Notes: a model not told the origin generated them from the letters alone. A DNA stretch of 64,000 nt from Novosphingobium sp. Rr 2-17 (GCF_000272475.1 NZ_AKFJ01000014.1:45076-109075); one strand, 5' to 3'. Positions 17,621-26,451 are shown, numbered from the stretch's first letter. Made by a program: numbers and translations.

Positions 17621-20319
17621 GCCAGTGCCTCCTGCACCGTCGGGCGGCCAGCCGGGGGGAAGCTGACCGACACCGACGGTGAGGCGACCCGGGACGTCTC
17701 CATCGTGGGAGCGTCCTTCGGGAACACGAATTGCTTGGGGCTTTCGCCGATCAGCCAGGAAAGGTCGCGCAAGGCTTGCACGAAGCTGACGCCTTTGGGG
17801 CCGGCGAGGTAGCGCGGCTCCCAGCGGGGGGCGAACTTCTCCTTGTAACCGCGCAGGCCACGAAAACCGTAGAAGTTCTCGCCGTGGCGGAACACGAGCG
17901 CGGCGGCCTTCGCCCAGGCCGGTGCCAGCCGCCGGCCCTCGATGCCTGAAAGCGGCACCATGCCCAGCGTGAAGCGCTGGTATCCGCGCGCCTTGGCCCA
18001 CAGCAGCAATTGGACGAACAGGAAGTCCATCGTCCCGCGTGGCGCATCGCTACGATGACGCATGAGATCGACGGAGGCTTCTGCGTGGTCCTGCGTCAGC
18101 CACAAGTTGGCAAAGGCAACGATGCGCCCTTCCACCATGACCAGCGCCATATCGCACTGGCACAAGTATTCAGGGTCGAACGAGCCGAGGCTGAAGCCCT
18201 TCTCCTTTTGGCCCTTCGCCTGCATCCATTCGTCCGAGATCGCGCGAAGTTCGTCGAGGATCACGGGGACTGCAGCCCGAGGCACGATCCGCAAGGTAGT
18301 GCCGGCACGACCAGCGACATTGGCGGAGCGGCGCACGCTGCGCAGTTGCGGCGTATCGATGTCGAACTGAGGAAGATCGACGATCGCTTCCTCGCCATAC
18401 TTCACAATCTGCATTCCCATGCCGATCGCGAAATCGAGCGCTGCGGGAGTGACTTCGTAGAGCATCAGCCGCCCTTGCTGCCGGTGCGACAGATCGCGGA
18501 TCTTCCAGAGCAGTTCGCCCCAGGAGCCGGGATTACCGACCGGATCGCCCATGACGATCCAGCTCGCGCCGCGAATCTGGTACATCAGGAACGCGTCCTG
18601 ATCTTCGGACAAGAGGAAGCGCTTGTCGCCGGTGAGGGCGAGCATTGCCTCGGTCCGGTTCGCGGTAGCCAGTATGGCGCGCACGGCTTCCCAGTCCAGC
18701 GCGTCGGTCGGCTCGCGGCGGCGGGGGGACGAAGGGGCAAGCAAGCGCCAGACAGCGAAACCGGCCAGGAATACCGCGCTTGCCAGCATAGCGCGCAAGT
18801 AACGCGGCGCATCGTCGCGCAGGGCGAATTGCCACCACAAGTCATCGTTGTACGGCACATGGCGATAGGCGAACAGACCGGTCCAGGCCGCCAGGCCCGC
18901 CGCCAGGGCAATGGCCGTGGACCATCCCGCCGTCAGTGGTTGCTCGGTCAGGGCTGTCCGGCGATAGAAAGCGCCGCGAATCAGGTGCAGCAGGGCGGCG
19001 ACGGCGAGGCAGACGATTGCCTCCTCATAGTCGATGCCCTTGGTCAGCGAAAAGAACGCACCGGCCACCAGCAGCACGCGCGTCGCCAGGCAGGCGCCGT
19101 CCAGCCGGCGGTACAGACCGGGCGCGAGCAAAAGCAGCGCAGTGCCGACGAGGCTGGCCCCGATGTGGCTGGCCTCGATGAAGGGCAGGGGCAGGACATG
19201 CCCCAGCACGCCCATGCGGTCGTGGATTGCCGGCAGCGAACCGGACAACAGCAGCATGCCGCCGCCCAGGAACGCCGCCGAGCTGAGCAACAAGGGCGAA
19301 AGCGTGTCCGCCAGCGATTGCACGCCATCGACAAGCCGCGCCACGCGGCGGCGGCGCATGCCTTCGTGCCAGGCAAGCAGGATCACACCGAGCGCCAGAG
19401 GCAAAAGGTAGTAGATCAGGCGATAAGCGATGAGTGCCGCGAACAAGGTGATACGGTCGGTAGGAATGATGGCCAGAACTACGGCTTCGAAGATACCGAT
19501 ACCGCCGGGAACGTGGCTGATAACGGCGGCGATGATGCCGATCGAATAAGCCAGGACGAATAGCGGCAATTGGCTGGGATCGGCACCCGGGATCAGCACG
19601 AAGAAAGCCGCCGCCGCACATGTGATGTCGACCAGGGACACGCCGATCTGGGCCAGCAAGTCACGCGGGCGTGGCAAAGGTAGGCGCATGCCCAGCACCA
19701 TCAGCGGACCTTGCTTGCGACCAGCCGCAATCACCAGCCCGGCAAGTCCCGCCAGGATCGCTGCTCCACCGATCCGCGCGCCATCCTGCGACAGCGTCAT
19801 CACGCCGCCAATGTCCAGCGGCCCGGCATGAATGGTCATGGCCGCACCGGCAATGCAAGCCACGCCCATCCAGAACATGGCGCCGGCGATCGCAACGACT
19901 CGAGCGACATCCGGCCCATCGAGGCCGGCGGCGATGTAGATGCGATAGCGCGCAGAGCCGCCGGTCAGCAGCGAAAGGCCCAGGTTATGGCTCAGCGTAT
20001 AGCTGGAAAACGACGCAAGCGCGGCCGTGCGCCAAGGCAGCGGGCGACCGATCACGCGCAGCGCGAACCAGTCATAGAAGGTGAGCGCGATATAGCTGGC
20101 GGCAGTAAACGCCAGGGCGAGCACGATCTGGTTGCCGTTCAGCGCATGGAGCGCGTCGCGCACTTGCGAGTAGCGGACCTGGTGGGTCAGCTCATCAAGG
20201 GCCTTGAAGCCCAGAGCGATGAGAAGAACCACCACGGCGCCTGCGATAAAACGCCGATACCGCTGCACGAAGGGGCGCAACCGGGCAAGCGGGCCGGCTG
20301 CGGCAGCGGACGTAGTCAC
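17617..20319 (-). CDS. mprF: Bifunctional phosphatidylglycerol lysyltransferase/flippase (MprF/LpiA)
   Basis: Attaches an amino acid from aminoacyl-tRNA to phosphatidylglycerol and flips the product, lowering surface negative charge and raising resistance to cationic peptides and acid. The ~900 residues hold an N-terminal polytopic flippase half (about 20-510, more than ten hydrophobic segments) and a cytosolic synthase domain (about 560-880) with MALTGDKRFLLSEDQDAFL, GDPVGNP and KARGYQRFTLGMVPLSGIEG. The GTG at 20319 is preferred because it overlaps the stop of the preceding gene as GTGA; an ATG at 20346 is possible. The amino acid used (Lys or Ala) cannot be read. It is co-transcribed with the DUF2147 gene and the VirJ-type hydrolase. 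Confidence 0.93.
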   Translation of the reverse strand: MTTSAAAAGPLARLRPFVQRYRRFIAGAVVVLLIALGFKALDELTHQVRYSQVRDALHALNGNQIVLALAFTAASYIALTFYDWFALRVIGRPLPWRTAALASFSSYTLSHNLGLSLLTGGSARYRIYIAAGLDGPDVARVVAIAGAMFWMGVACIAGAAMTIHAGPLDIGGVMTLSQDGARIGGAAILAGLAGLVIAAGRKQGPLMVLGMRLPLPRPRDLLAQIGVSLVDITCAAAAFFVLIPGADPSQLPLFVLAYSIGIIAAVISHVPGGIGIFEAVVLAIIPTDRITLFAALIAYRLIYYLLPLALGVILLAWHEGMRRRRVARLVDGVQSLADTLSPLLLSSAAFLGGGMLLLSGSLPAIHDRMGVLGHVLPLPFIEASHIGASLVGTALLLLAPGLYRRLDGACLATRVLLVAGAFFSLTKGIDYEEAIVCLAVAALLHLIRGAFYRRTALTEQPLTAGWSTAIALAAGLAAWTGLFAYRHVPYNDDLWWQFALRDDAPRYLRAMLASAVFLAGFAVWRLLAPSSPRRREPTDALDWEAVRAILATANRTEAMLALTGDKRFLLSEDQDAFLMYQIRGASWIVMGDPVGNPGSWGELLWKIRDLSHRQQGRLMLYEVTPAALDFAIGMGMQIVKYGEEAIVDLPQFDIDTPQLRSVRRSANVAGRAGTTLRIVPRAAVPVILDELRAISDEWMQAKGQKEKGFSLGSFDPEYLCQCDMALVMVEGRIVAFANLWLTQDHAEASVDLMRHRSDAPRGTMDFLFVQLLLWAKARGYQRFTLGMVPLSGIEGRRLAPAWAKAAALVFRHGENFYGFRGLRGYKEKFAPRWEPRYLAGPKGVSFVQALRDLSWLIGESPKQFVFPKDAPTMETSRVASPSVSVSFPPAGRPTVQEALA

Positions 20320-20747
20320 GCCGGCACCTGCTGGATGCGGGTCCACACTTGCGACTTGCAGATCAAGCCGCCCAGGACGCAGCCTTTGACCTTCAGTTCA
20401 GTGCCGGAAAGCTGGTCGATCTCTGAATAGAAATGGCGCCCCAGGTCCGGCACATAGACCGTGCCGGTCCACACGCCGTTGCCGTGAAAGCGATAGTTTT
20501 CCAGCAACTGGGTTCCTACCAGGGACTGAAGGCCGCTGTCCTTGGCGTCGGCGCGCGCTTCCGGGCTACCCCAGGCAACCCGGCCACATAGACCCGGTCC
20601 GCACGGCGCGGTGTTGACCGCGACGGTCCGCTTGGGGTTCATCCAGACGCCTTGCGCATCGGCGGCGGTCAAGCCGGGCTGGGCGGCGGCGGGAACCGCC
20701 AGCGCGCTCAGGATGGCAAGTACGGGCATCAGCAGGATCGGTCGCAC
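20316..20747 (-). CDS. DUF2147 family exported protein
   Basis: Protein of 143 residues with a signal peptide (about 1-21, ending AVPAAAQ) and a compact DUF2147 beta domain: GVWMNPKRTVAV, CGPGLCGRVAW, VGTQLLENYRF, WTGTVYVPDLGRHFYSEI and a terminal GLICKSQVWTRI. Function is unknown; the fold resembles small lipocalin-like envelope proteins. The start is GTG at 20747 with GAGGGA seven bases upstream; the frame continues much further upstream but no RBS or conservation supports that. First gene of the DUF2147-mprF-virJ operon, so a role in the same envelope response is inferred. Confidence 0.85.
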   Translation of the reverse strand: MRPILLMPVLAILSALAVPAAAQPGLTAADAQGVWMNPKRTVAVNTAPCGPGLCGRVAWGSPEARADAKDSGLQSLVGTQLLENYRFHGNGVWTGTVYVPDLGRHFYSEIDQLSGTELKVKGCVLGGLICKSQVWTRIQQVPA

Positions 20748-20760
20748 GGCGGTTTCCCTC

Positions 20761-20793
20761 AATTTCGACACCTGACTTACGCTCGTCGAAATT
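20761..20793. promoter_or_regulatory. Perfect inverted repeat in the divergent promoter region
   Basis: AATTTCGAC (20761-20769) and GTCGAAATT (20785-20793) are exact inverted copies with a 15-bp spacer. They lie in the 164 bp between the divergently transcribed DUF2147-mprF-virJ operon and the response-regulator gene, 14 bp upstream of the DUF2147 start codon. A related half-site GTCGAAAT occurs at about 24188. Candidate operator, possibly for the adjacent regulator; no direct evidence. Confidence 0.45.
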
Positions 20794-20911
20794 GCCGGGC
20801 GTTCGCTGGAACATGAAAAATCGGCAATGTTGGCATCGAGCTCTAAATTCAGAGGTTTCCCATGCGCCGCCCTCTTGGCGATCGCAGCAAATACGCGCAC
20901 ATAGCCAAGCA

Positions 20912-21601
20912 ATGACCCACAAGATCCTGCTCATCGAGGATGACGTCGCCACGGCGGAATTCGTGGCAAAAGGCCTGGACGAAGAAGGCTTCACCGTTGA
21001 TCGCGCGCACAACGGACGCGACGGCTTGTTCCTTGCGACCGACGGCAGTTACCACTGCATCGTTCTGGACCGCATGCTGCCGGGGCTGGACGGTATGGCC
21101 GTGCTGGCTGCTTTGCGCGGGGCAGGGGTTGAAACGCCCGTCATCATCCTGTCCGCGCTGGGATCGCCCGAAGATCGCATCAAGGGGCTGACCGGCGGCG
21201 CGGATGACTACCTCGTCAAACCATTCACCTTCGCAGAGCTATTGGCGCGCATCCGTTTGCTGGTCCGCCGGGGCACCGCCGCCGCACCGCCACAGCAGAC
21301 CGTTCTGCGCTGTGAAGACTTGGAAGTGGATCTGCTCGCCCGCCGTGTCCGCCGGGGCGCGCGCACGATTGATCTGCAGCCGCGCGAGTTTCGCCTGCTG
21401 GAATTCCTGCTGCAGCATATCGATCAGGTGGTGACTCGTACGATGCTGCTCGAAGGGGTGTGGGAATACCACTTCGATCCCGGCACTAACGTGATCGATG
21501 TCCACGTCAGCCGCTTGCGCAAGAAAGTGGACGAGGGCGCGGATAAGCCGCTGCTCCATACCGTGCGCGGAATAGGATATCGAATCGGCGCCCAGCCGTG
21601 A
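20912..21601 (+). CDS. OmpR-family response regulator
   Basis: DNA-binding transcription factor of 229 residues. Receiver domain 1-115 with the acidic pocket LLIEDD, the phosphoacceptor Asp in IVLDRMLPG and the Lys in YLVKPF; winged-helix domain about 130-225 with LQPREFRLLEFLLQH and GTNVIDVHVSRLRKK. The ATG at 20912 starts MTHKILLIEDD as expected. The kinase gene overlaps by 4 bp (GTGA), so the two form a pair. It is divergent from the mprF operon, which is an obvious candidate target; the family includes regulators of acid and antimicrobial-peptide responses. Confidence 0.95.
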   Translation: MTHKILLIEDDVATAEFVAKGLDEEGFTVDRAHNGRDGLFLATDGSYHCIVLDRMLPGLDGMAVLAALRGAGVETPVIILSALGSPEDRIKGLTGGADDYLVKPFTFAELLARIRLLVRRGTAAAPPQQTVLRCEDLEVDLLARRVRRGARTIDLQPREFRLLEFLLQHIDQVVTRTMLLEGVWEYHFDPGTNVIDVHVSRLRKKVDEGADKPLLHTVRGIGYRIGAQP

Positions 21602-22965
21602 TTCGCAGCCCGTGGCGCTCGACCACCTTTCGGTTCGCCGCGCTCGTCTTCCTGTTGCAGATCCTGACGGCCGTGGCGCTGCTGTTCGCAGTAGGCGTGT
21701 TGCTGCGTGCGCAAGGCCGCTCGGAGGCGATCGCGATCGCCGAAACCTTGCGCGACGATCTGATGACGACTTACGAGGAAGGCGGTGTGCCGGGGTTGCA
21801 GAATGCGATCCAGATGCGGCTTTCGCGCCGGATCGAACGCCGTGCCGTGCTGTTGCTGGCAGATGCAAAGGGCAAAATCATTGCCGGCAACATAAACGCC
21901 ATGCCTCGGTTCATTCCGCGCGAGCGCTATACCCAGGCAAAGTTGCTGCGTCCTGGCCATCTTGCGCCTGAGGCGATGCTGGTCGAGCAGACGCGATTGC
22001 CTGGCGGGGCCGTGCTCGTCACGGGCACCATCGTGGAAAGCCAATTGCAGTTCCTGATCCTGCTTGAACGTGCGAGCATGACCGCGCTGGGTTTGTCGTT
22101 CCTCTTCGCCGCGTTCGCCGCCTTCATATCCACCCAGTTGATCCTCCACCGGCTGGGCGCCACAATCGGCACGCTTGGCCGGGTGCGTGAAGGCGATCTG
22201 TTGCAACGCGTGCCTCGCGACGATGCCGGTGATGCCTTCGCCCACTTGTCGGACGAGGTGAACCGCACGCTCGATCGCCTGGCTGCGCTCAACGCCGAAC
22301 TCAAGATTGCGACTGACGGCTTGGCCCATGACCTCAAGTCGCCGCTGACGCGTCTGCGATCCGCGCTCGACCGCGCGGCACGCCAAGTTACCGAGCCTGC
22401 CGCCGCCGCCAGCGTCGATCTCGCGCTGGCCGAAAGCGAACGGCTGATGGCGATGATCGAGACGGCCCTCAGCATCACTCGCGCCGAGGCCGGCATGGGC
22501 CGAGAGAGCTTTGCGTCTATCGACTTGTCCGAGATGTTGGAGACGATCGCCGAGATCTATGCTCCGCTGGTCGAGGATGCGGGCCGCGCCATCGTGGTCG
22601 ATGCGCCGGCTGGGTTCGTGATGCCAGTCCATCGCCAGCTTATGGACCAGGCAATCGGTAATCTGGTCGATAACGCGATCAAGTATGGCGGCGGCACGAT
22701 CACGCTGTCGCTTGAACCATCGGTCGGCGGCGGGGCGACGATCGGTGTCGCCGATGAAGGCCCTGGCATTGCTCCAGGGCAGCGTGCGCACGCACTCCAG
22801 CGTTTCGGTCGGCTGGACGAGGCACGCGGAGGTTCCGGGGCGGGGCTGGGGCTTTCGCTGGTGCAGGCCGTGGCGCACCTCCATGGCGGGGTGGTGAAAC
22901 TGCGCGATGCCGAGCCGGGGCTGGAGGTGGCGATCACCCTGGCGCTCGTAACCCCGGCGCGCTGA
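21598..22965 (+). CDS. Membrane sensor histidine kinase, partner of the OmpR-type regulator
   Basis: Sensor of 455 residues. Transmembrane segments at about 12-34 and 160-182 enclose a ~125-residue periplasmic domain that I do not recognise; HAMP follows (about 184-235), then the phosphorylation helix LAHDLKSPLTRLR with His244 and an ATPase domain with NLVDNAIKYGGG, DEGPGI and GAGLGLSL. The GTG start at 21598 overlaps the regulator's stop. The sensed signal is unknown; given the neighbouring mprF operon, acid or cationic stress is a reasonable guess. Confidence 0.94.
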   Translation: MIRSPWRSTTFRFAALVFLLQILTAVALLFAVGVLLRAQGRSEAIAIAETLRDDLMTTYEEGGVPGLQNAIQMRLSRRIERRAVLLLADAKGKIIAGNINAMPRFIPRERYTQAKLLRPGHLAPEAMLVEQTRLPGGAVLVTGTIVESQLQFLILLERASMTALGLSFLFAAFAAFISTQLILHRLGATIGTLGRVREGDLLQRVPRDDAGDAFAHLSDEVNRTLDRLAALNAELKIATDGLAHDLKSPLTRLRSALDRAARQVTEPAAAASVDLALAESERLMAMIETALSITRAEAGMGRESFASIDLSEMLETIAEIYAPLVEDAGRAIVVDAPAGFVMPVHRQLMDQAIGNLVDNAIKYGGGTITLSLEPSVGGGATIGVADEGPGIAPGQRAHALQRFGRLDEARGGSGAGLGLSLVQAVAHLHGGVVKLRDAEPGLEVAITLALVTPAR

Positions 22966-23127
22966 TCCGCTCTTGTGCCGATCACATCATCCCGGCAGTC
23001 TTGAAATCGAACAAATCGGTAGACTGGTTTACGGCGGCATGGCCTTTCGAGTCAGGCGCGCTTAAGCGGGGCTCGCGTTCTTCGCCGCATCCGGACTCTG
23101 AGTCCGACATCTGCCAGGGACTTCCTG

Positions 23128-24171
23128 ATGTCATCAATGCGGCCGCATTCGGCCCCGACTGCCAATCGCGAGCCTGCCAACGTGGCTTTGCCGACCGTTC
23201 GTGTGCGGGAGCCCGATCACGCGCCTGCCGACCCGGCATTCACCAACCCGGCGCTGTGGCTTGATGGGGGCGTCCTGCGACGCCAGGTGATGGTGGCCAT
23301 GCTGCTCAGCGTGGCCGTCCTAGCCGGGTTCATCCATGACGCGGGGCTGCACATCGATCCGACGCAAATCGGCCTTGTGCCCTATTATGTTGTCGGAGCA
23401 GTGCTGCTGGCGCTGCGGTTCGGATTGCCGCCTTCTAAATGGTCTTGGGCAGGGCCGGTATCTCGCTTCAGCGAGTATGCCGGGTTGTTCACGCTGATGG
23501 CGTTGATGGGCGCGACGGCCAGCTATCCGGTGGCTGGACTGACCCACGGCTATGCCGATGCCACGTTGCAGGGGATTGACGAAAGACTTGGTTTCGACTG
23601 GCTGTATTTGTACCGCGTCGTCGCCGCCCATCCTTTCCTGCAAGGGCTTGGCACGATCGTCTATCGCAGCATCTACGTCACGCCCGCGGTGCTGTTGTGG
23701 TGTGCCGCGAAGAACGCGGACCACAAGCGGGCTTACAGCTTCATGCTGCGCTTCTGGCTGGCGACGATCCTGACCCTGATCTTTTTCGCGCTGATGCCGG
23801 CAATCGGCCCGTTCTCGTACTTGTGGCACCAGGCTATCCCCTACATGCCGGAAAGCGAGCAATGGCAATCCGGCCTCATTCCGGCGCTGCGTGCCCATAC
23901 GCTGCATGTCATTGACGTCGGGCACTTGCGCGGGATCGTCTCGGCGCCCAGCTTTCATACGGCAGCCGCCGTGCTTTATATCGTCGCCGGATGGCATATC
24001 CCGGCCTTGCGTTGGCCGATCGTGGCTCTCAATGTCGCGATGTTGTTGTCCACCCCGGTCGAAGGCACGCACTATCTGATCGACATGATCCTGGGCGCGG
24101 GCGTTGCCGTGATGGCGATCGCGCTGGCCCGTTGGTGGGAGCAAGGACTGGCCACGCGGGCGCTTGGTTAG
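23128..24171 (+). CDS. PAP2-superfamily membrane protein
   Basis: Polytopic protein (347 residues, about six hydrophobic segments) of the PAP2_3 group, which contains lipid phosphatases and inositol-phosphorylceramide-type phosphotransferases. The catalytic half is visible near the C-terminus: SAPSFHTAAAVL (about 270-281) and STPVEGTHYLIDMILG (about 310-325), the two histidine-bearing motifs. The first ~45 residues are hydrophilic. The start is ATG at 23128 with AGGGA upstream; a second ATG lies nine bases on. In glycosphingolipid-making sphingomonads a sphingolipid or lipid phosphatase function is plausible but unproven. It follows the two-component system by 160 bp. Confidence 0.82.
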   Translation: MSSMRPHSAPTANREPANVALPTVRVREPDHAPADPAFTNPALWLDGGVLRRQVMVAMLLSVAVLAGFIHDAGLHIDPTQIGLVPYYVVGAVLLALRFGLPPSKWSWAGPVSRFSEYAGLFTLMALMGATASYPVAGLTHGYADATLQGIDERLGFDWLYLYRVVAAHPFLQGLGTIVYRSIYVTPAVLLWCAAKNADHKRAYSFMLRFWLATILTLIFFALMPAIGPFSYLWHQAIPYMPESEQWQSGLIPALRAHTLHVIDVGHLRGIVSAPSFHTAAAVLYIVAGWHIPALRWPIVALNVAMLLSTPVEGTHYLIDMILGAGVAVMAIALARWWEQGLATRALG

Positions 24172-24187
24172 CGTTCTGCGCGACATC

Positions 24188-24228
24188 GTCGAAATGCGAC
24201 ACATTGCCAATCTTGCTGAAATGTGACA
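24188..24228. promoter_or_regulatory. Pair of similar direct repeats, possible operator
   Basis: GTCGAAATGCGACA (24188-24201) and GCTGAAATGTGACA (24215-24228) share 11 of 14 bases with starts 27 bp apart. They lie after the PAP2 gene and about 85 bp before the short gene at 24313. The first repeat shares GTCGAAAT with the inverted repeat at 20785. Binding protein unknown. Confidence 0.3.
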
Positions 24229-24312
24229 GCCTCGTTACCGGCTTGATCGCTATTGGACGGATCGCTAGCCGGGCGCTCGCGGGCCAAACCGCCAACAAGA
24301 AGGGGTCGTTTC

Positions 24313-24522
24313 ATGCGTCGGAAGGGGTTATATCGAACCGTGCTTCCCGGCCTTGGTGAGTGCGCGCGGGTAGACATGAGCGCCGGAGACGCGGCGCCTT
24401 ACCTGGAACGGGACATGTACGTTCTACTCGGTTTTCAGCCGGGGTTTGACGATTTACCGGAACGATCGCCGGTGCCGCGCCTCAATGGATCGGCAGCCGA
24501 ACTATCGTCTCTAAGCATTTGA
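24313..24522 (+). CDS. Small hypothetical protein, 69 residues
   Basis: Short frame starting MRRKGLYRTVLPGLGECARV and ending SLSI. I do not recognise a family. Support is the good Shine-Dalgarno AAGAAGGGG eight bases upstream of ATG, the repeats in the preceding DNA, and a perfect hairpin 10 bp after the stop. There is no signal peptide or membrane segment; the second half is acidic and Pro-rich (DDLPERSPVPRLNG). It may be a short lineage-specific protein or chance. Confidence 0.4.
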   Translation: MRRKGLYRTVLPGLGECARVDMSAGDAAPYLERDMYVLLGFQPGFDDLPERSPVPRLNGSAAELSSLSI

Positions 24523-24532
24523 ATTCATAAAC

Positions 24533-24553
24533 GTCCGGCCCCGATAGCCGGAC
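24533..24553 (+). terminator. Hairpin between the small gene and the ABC-F gene
   Basis: GTCCGGC and GCCGGAC form a perfect 7-bp stem around CCCGATA, followed by ATTTCG. It could end transcription of the small plus-strand gene or, read the other way, of the ABC-F gene. Confidence 0.5.
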
Positions 24554-24576
24554 ATTTCGTGTGGGGCACGCAGCCG

Positions 24577-26451
24577 TCAGGCGCGGGGCCCCATGACGGC
24601 TTCCACGGCCTCGCTGGCTTCCATCCAAACTTGCTCGGCTGCGGCAAGATCCTTGGTCGCCGCAGCGTGCCGCCGTCCCAGCTCCCCGATCGCCACACCT
24701 TTCAGCTCGCCCTTGACGGCCGACGGGTCGGCCAACGCGGTATCAAGCTCGGCCAGTTGCTTCTGCACTTTGCCCATGCGCGTTTCGGCTTCGGTGACCT
24801 TGCGCTGCAGCGCCTTGAGTTGTTCGCGCGCCAGACCCGACTTGCGCGGCGTGCCGCCCTGGCGGTCGGCCTTGCTGGCTTTCGGCTGGTTGCGGCCCAG
24901 CACGAAGTCGATGTAGTCCGCCATCGAGCCATCGTAATCGACCGCAGTGCCGTTATCGACCAGCACGAGCCGGTCGGCAGCCAGCTCGACCATATGACGA
25001 TCGTGGCTGACCAGGATCACTGCGCCTTCGAACTGGTTGAGCGCTTGCACCAGCGCCTCGCGGGCATCGACGTCCAAGTGGTTGGTCGGCTCGTCGAGGA
25101 TGAGCATGTGCGGGGCATCGCGGGTCACCAGGGCCAGCGCGAGGCGCGCGCGTTCACCGCCGGACAACGTGCGGGTCGCGGCTAACGCGCGGTCGCCCGA
25201 AAAGCCGAAGCGGCCCAACTGTCCACGTACGACCAGGGGGGCTTTGCCCACCATCGCCCGTGTCATCAATTCCAGCGGCGTCGAATCGGCTGGCAGTTCC
25301 TCGACCTGATACTGCGTGAAATAGCCGATGCGAATGCGCGGCGAGTAGGACAGCGATCCTTCCATCGGCTCCAACTGCCGTGCCAGCAGGCGGGCGAGCG
25401 TGGTCTTGCCGTTGCCGTTGCGGCCCAGCAGCGCGATCCGGTCTTCCGGGTCGATCCGCAGGTTCAGCCGGCGCAGGATGGGCGCGTCCTCGGCGTAGCC
25501 CACGGCGGCCAGATCCAGTGTCACCAGTGGCGGGCGCAGTTCGTCGGGACTCGGAAAGTCAAAGCTGAGCGACGGATCTTCCGCCATCGCGGCGATCGGT
25601 TGCATCCGGGCCAGCATCTTGGCGCGCGACTGTGCCTGTTTTGCCGTGGATGCCCGAGCCGAATTGCGAGAGACGTAATCGGCCAGTTTCTTGCGCTGTG
25701 CATCCTGGTTGGCCCGTGCCGCTGTCGCTTGCGCCACGCGTTCGGCCCGCTGCCGCTCGAAGCTGTCGTAAGTGCCGGGATAAAGCGTCAGCTTGCCGGC
25801 CTGCAGGTGCAGGATGTGATCGACCACCGAGTTCAGCAAGTCGCGCTCGTGGCTGATGACCAGCAGCGTGGCGGGATAGCTTTGGAGAAAGTTCTCCAGC
25901 CACAACGTGGCTTCGAGATCGAGGTGGTTCGAGGGTTCGTCGAGCAGCAGCACGTCAGGCTGTGAGAACAGCAGAGCCGCCAGCGCGACACGCATCTTCC
26001 AGCCGCCCGAGAAGCTGTCCAGCGGCTGGCTCTGCATTTCCTCATCGAAGCCCAGCCCGACCAGAATCCGCGCGGCGCGGGCGGGGGCGGCATAGGCATC
26101 GATCGCGATCAGCCGCTCGTGCAAGTCGCCCAGCCGATCCGGGTCGGCGCAGGTCTCGGCTTCGGCTAGCAGTGCGGTACGCTCGACGTCGGCTTCCAGC
26201 ACTGCTTCGAACGGGGTGCGCGTGCCGTTGGGCGCTTCCTGCGCGATATAGCCCAGGCGCGCGCGGCGCGGCATGTCTACCGAGCCGCCGTCGGGCTCGA
26301 TCTCGCCGATGATGGCTTTCACCAACGTCGACTTGCCGGCGCCGTTGCGGCCGATCAATCCGATCTTGCCGCCTTGGGGCAGGGTGGCGCTGGCGCCGTC
26401 GAGGATGGCGCGCCCGCCAAGGCGCACGGTGATGTCTTTGATGGAAAGCAT
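24577..26451 (-). CDS. ABC-F family ATPase (YheS/Uup type)
   Basis: Soluble tandem-ABC protein of 624 residues without membrane domains. ABC-F proteins bind the ribosomal E site and relieve stalled translation. Domain 1 has GRNGAGKST and signature SGGWKMRVALA; the inter-domain linker (about 240-300) is rich in Ala, Arg, Lys and Gln; domain 2 has GRNGNGKTT and SGGERARLALA. The C-terminal ~80 residues form a coiled coil (LKALQRKVTEAETRMGKVQK). LLLDEPSNHLDLE and LILDEPTNHLDVD are the two Walker B plus H-loop regions. Its start faces ftsB divergently across about 180 bp. Confidence 0.93.
   Translation of the reverse strand: MLSIKDITVRLGGRAILDGASATLPQGGKIGLIGRNGAGKSTLVKAIIGEIEPDGGSVDMPRRARLGYIAQEAPNGTRTPFEAVLEADVERTALLAEAETCADPDRLGDLHERLIAIDAYAAPARAARILVGLGFDEEMQSQPLDSFSGGWKMRVALAALLFSQPDVLLLDEPSNHLDLEATLWLENFLQSYPATLLVISHERDLLNSVVDHILHLQAGKLTLYPGTYDSFERQRAERVAQATAARANQDAQRKKLADYVSRNSARASTAKQAQSRAKMLARMQPIAAMAEDPSLSFDFPSPDELRPPLVTLDLAAVGYAEDAPILRRLNLRIDPEDRIALLGRNGNGKTTLARLLARQLEPMEGSLSYSPRIRIGYFTQYQVEELPADSTPLELMTRAMVGKAPLVVRGQLGRFGFSGDRALAATRTLSGGERARLALALVTRDAPHMLILDEPTNHLDVDAREALVQALNQFEGAVILVSHDRHMVELAADRLVLVDNGTAVDYDGSMADYIDFVLGRNQPKASKADRQGGTPRKSGLAREQLKALQRKVTEAETRMGKVQKQLAELDTALADPSAVKGELKGVAIGELGRRHAAATKDLAAAEQVWMEASEAVEAVMGPRA

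Noticed and set aside
18010..19563. 517-codon open frame on the plus strand
   Set aside because: Antisense to mprF. Its translation is Gln/Arg/Ala/Asp-rich with no recognisable motif, as expected from the mirror of a GC-rich, third-position-biased gene.
21424..22884. 486-codon minus-strand frame over the histidine kinase gene
   Set aside because: Gln/Arg/His-rich shadow; the sense strand carries complete kinase motifs.
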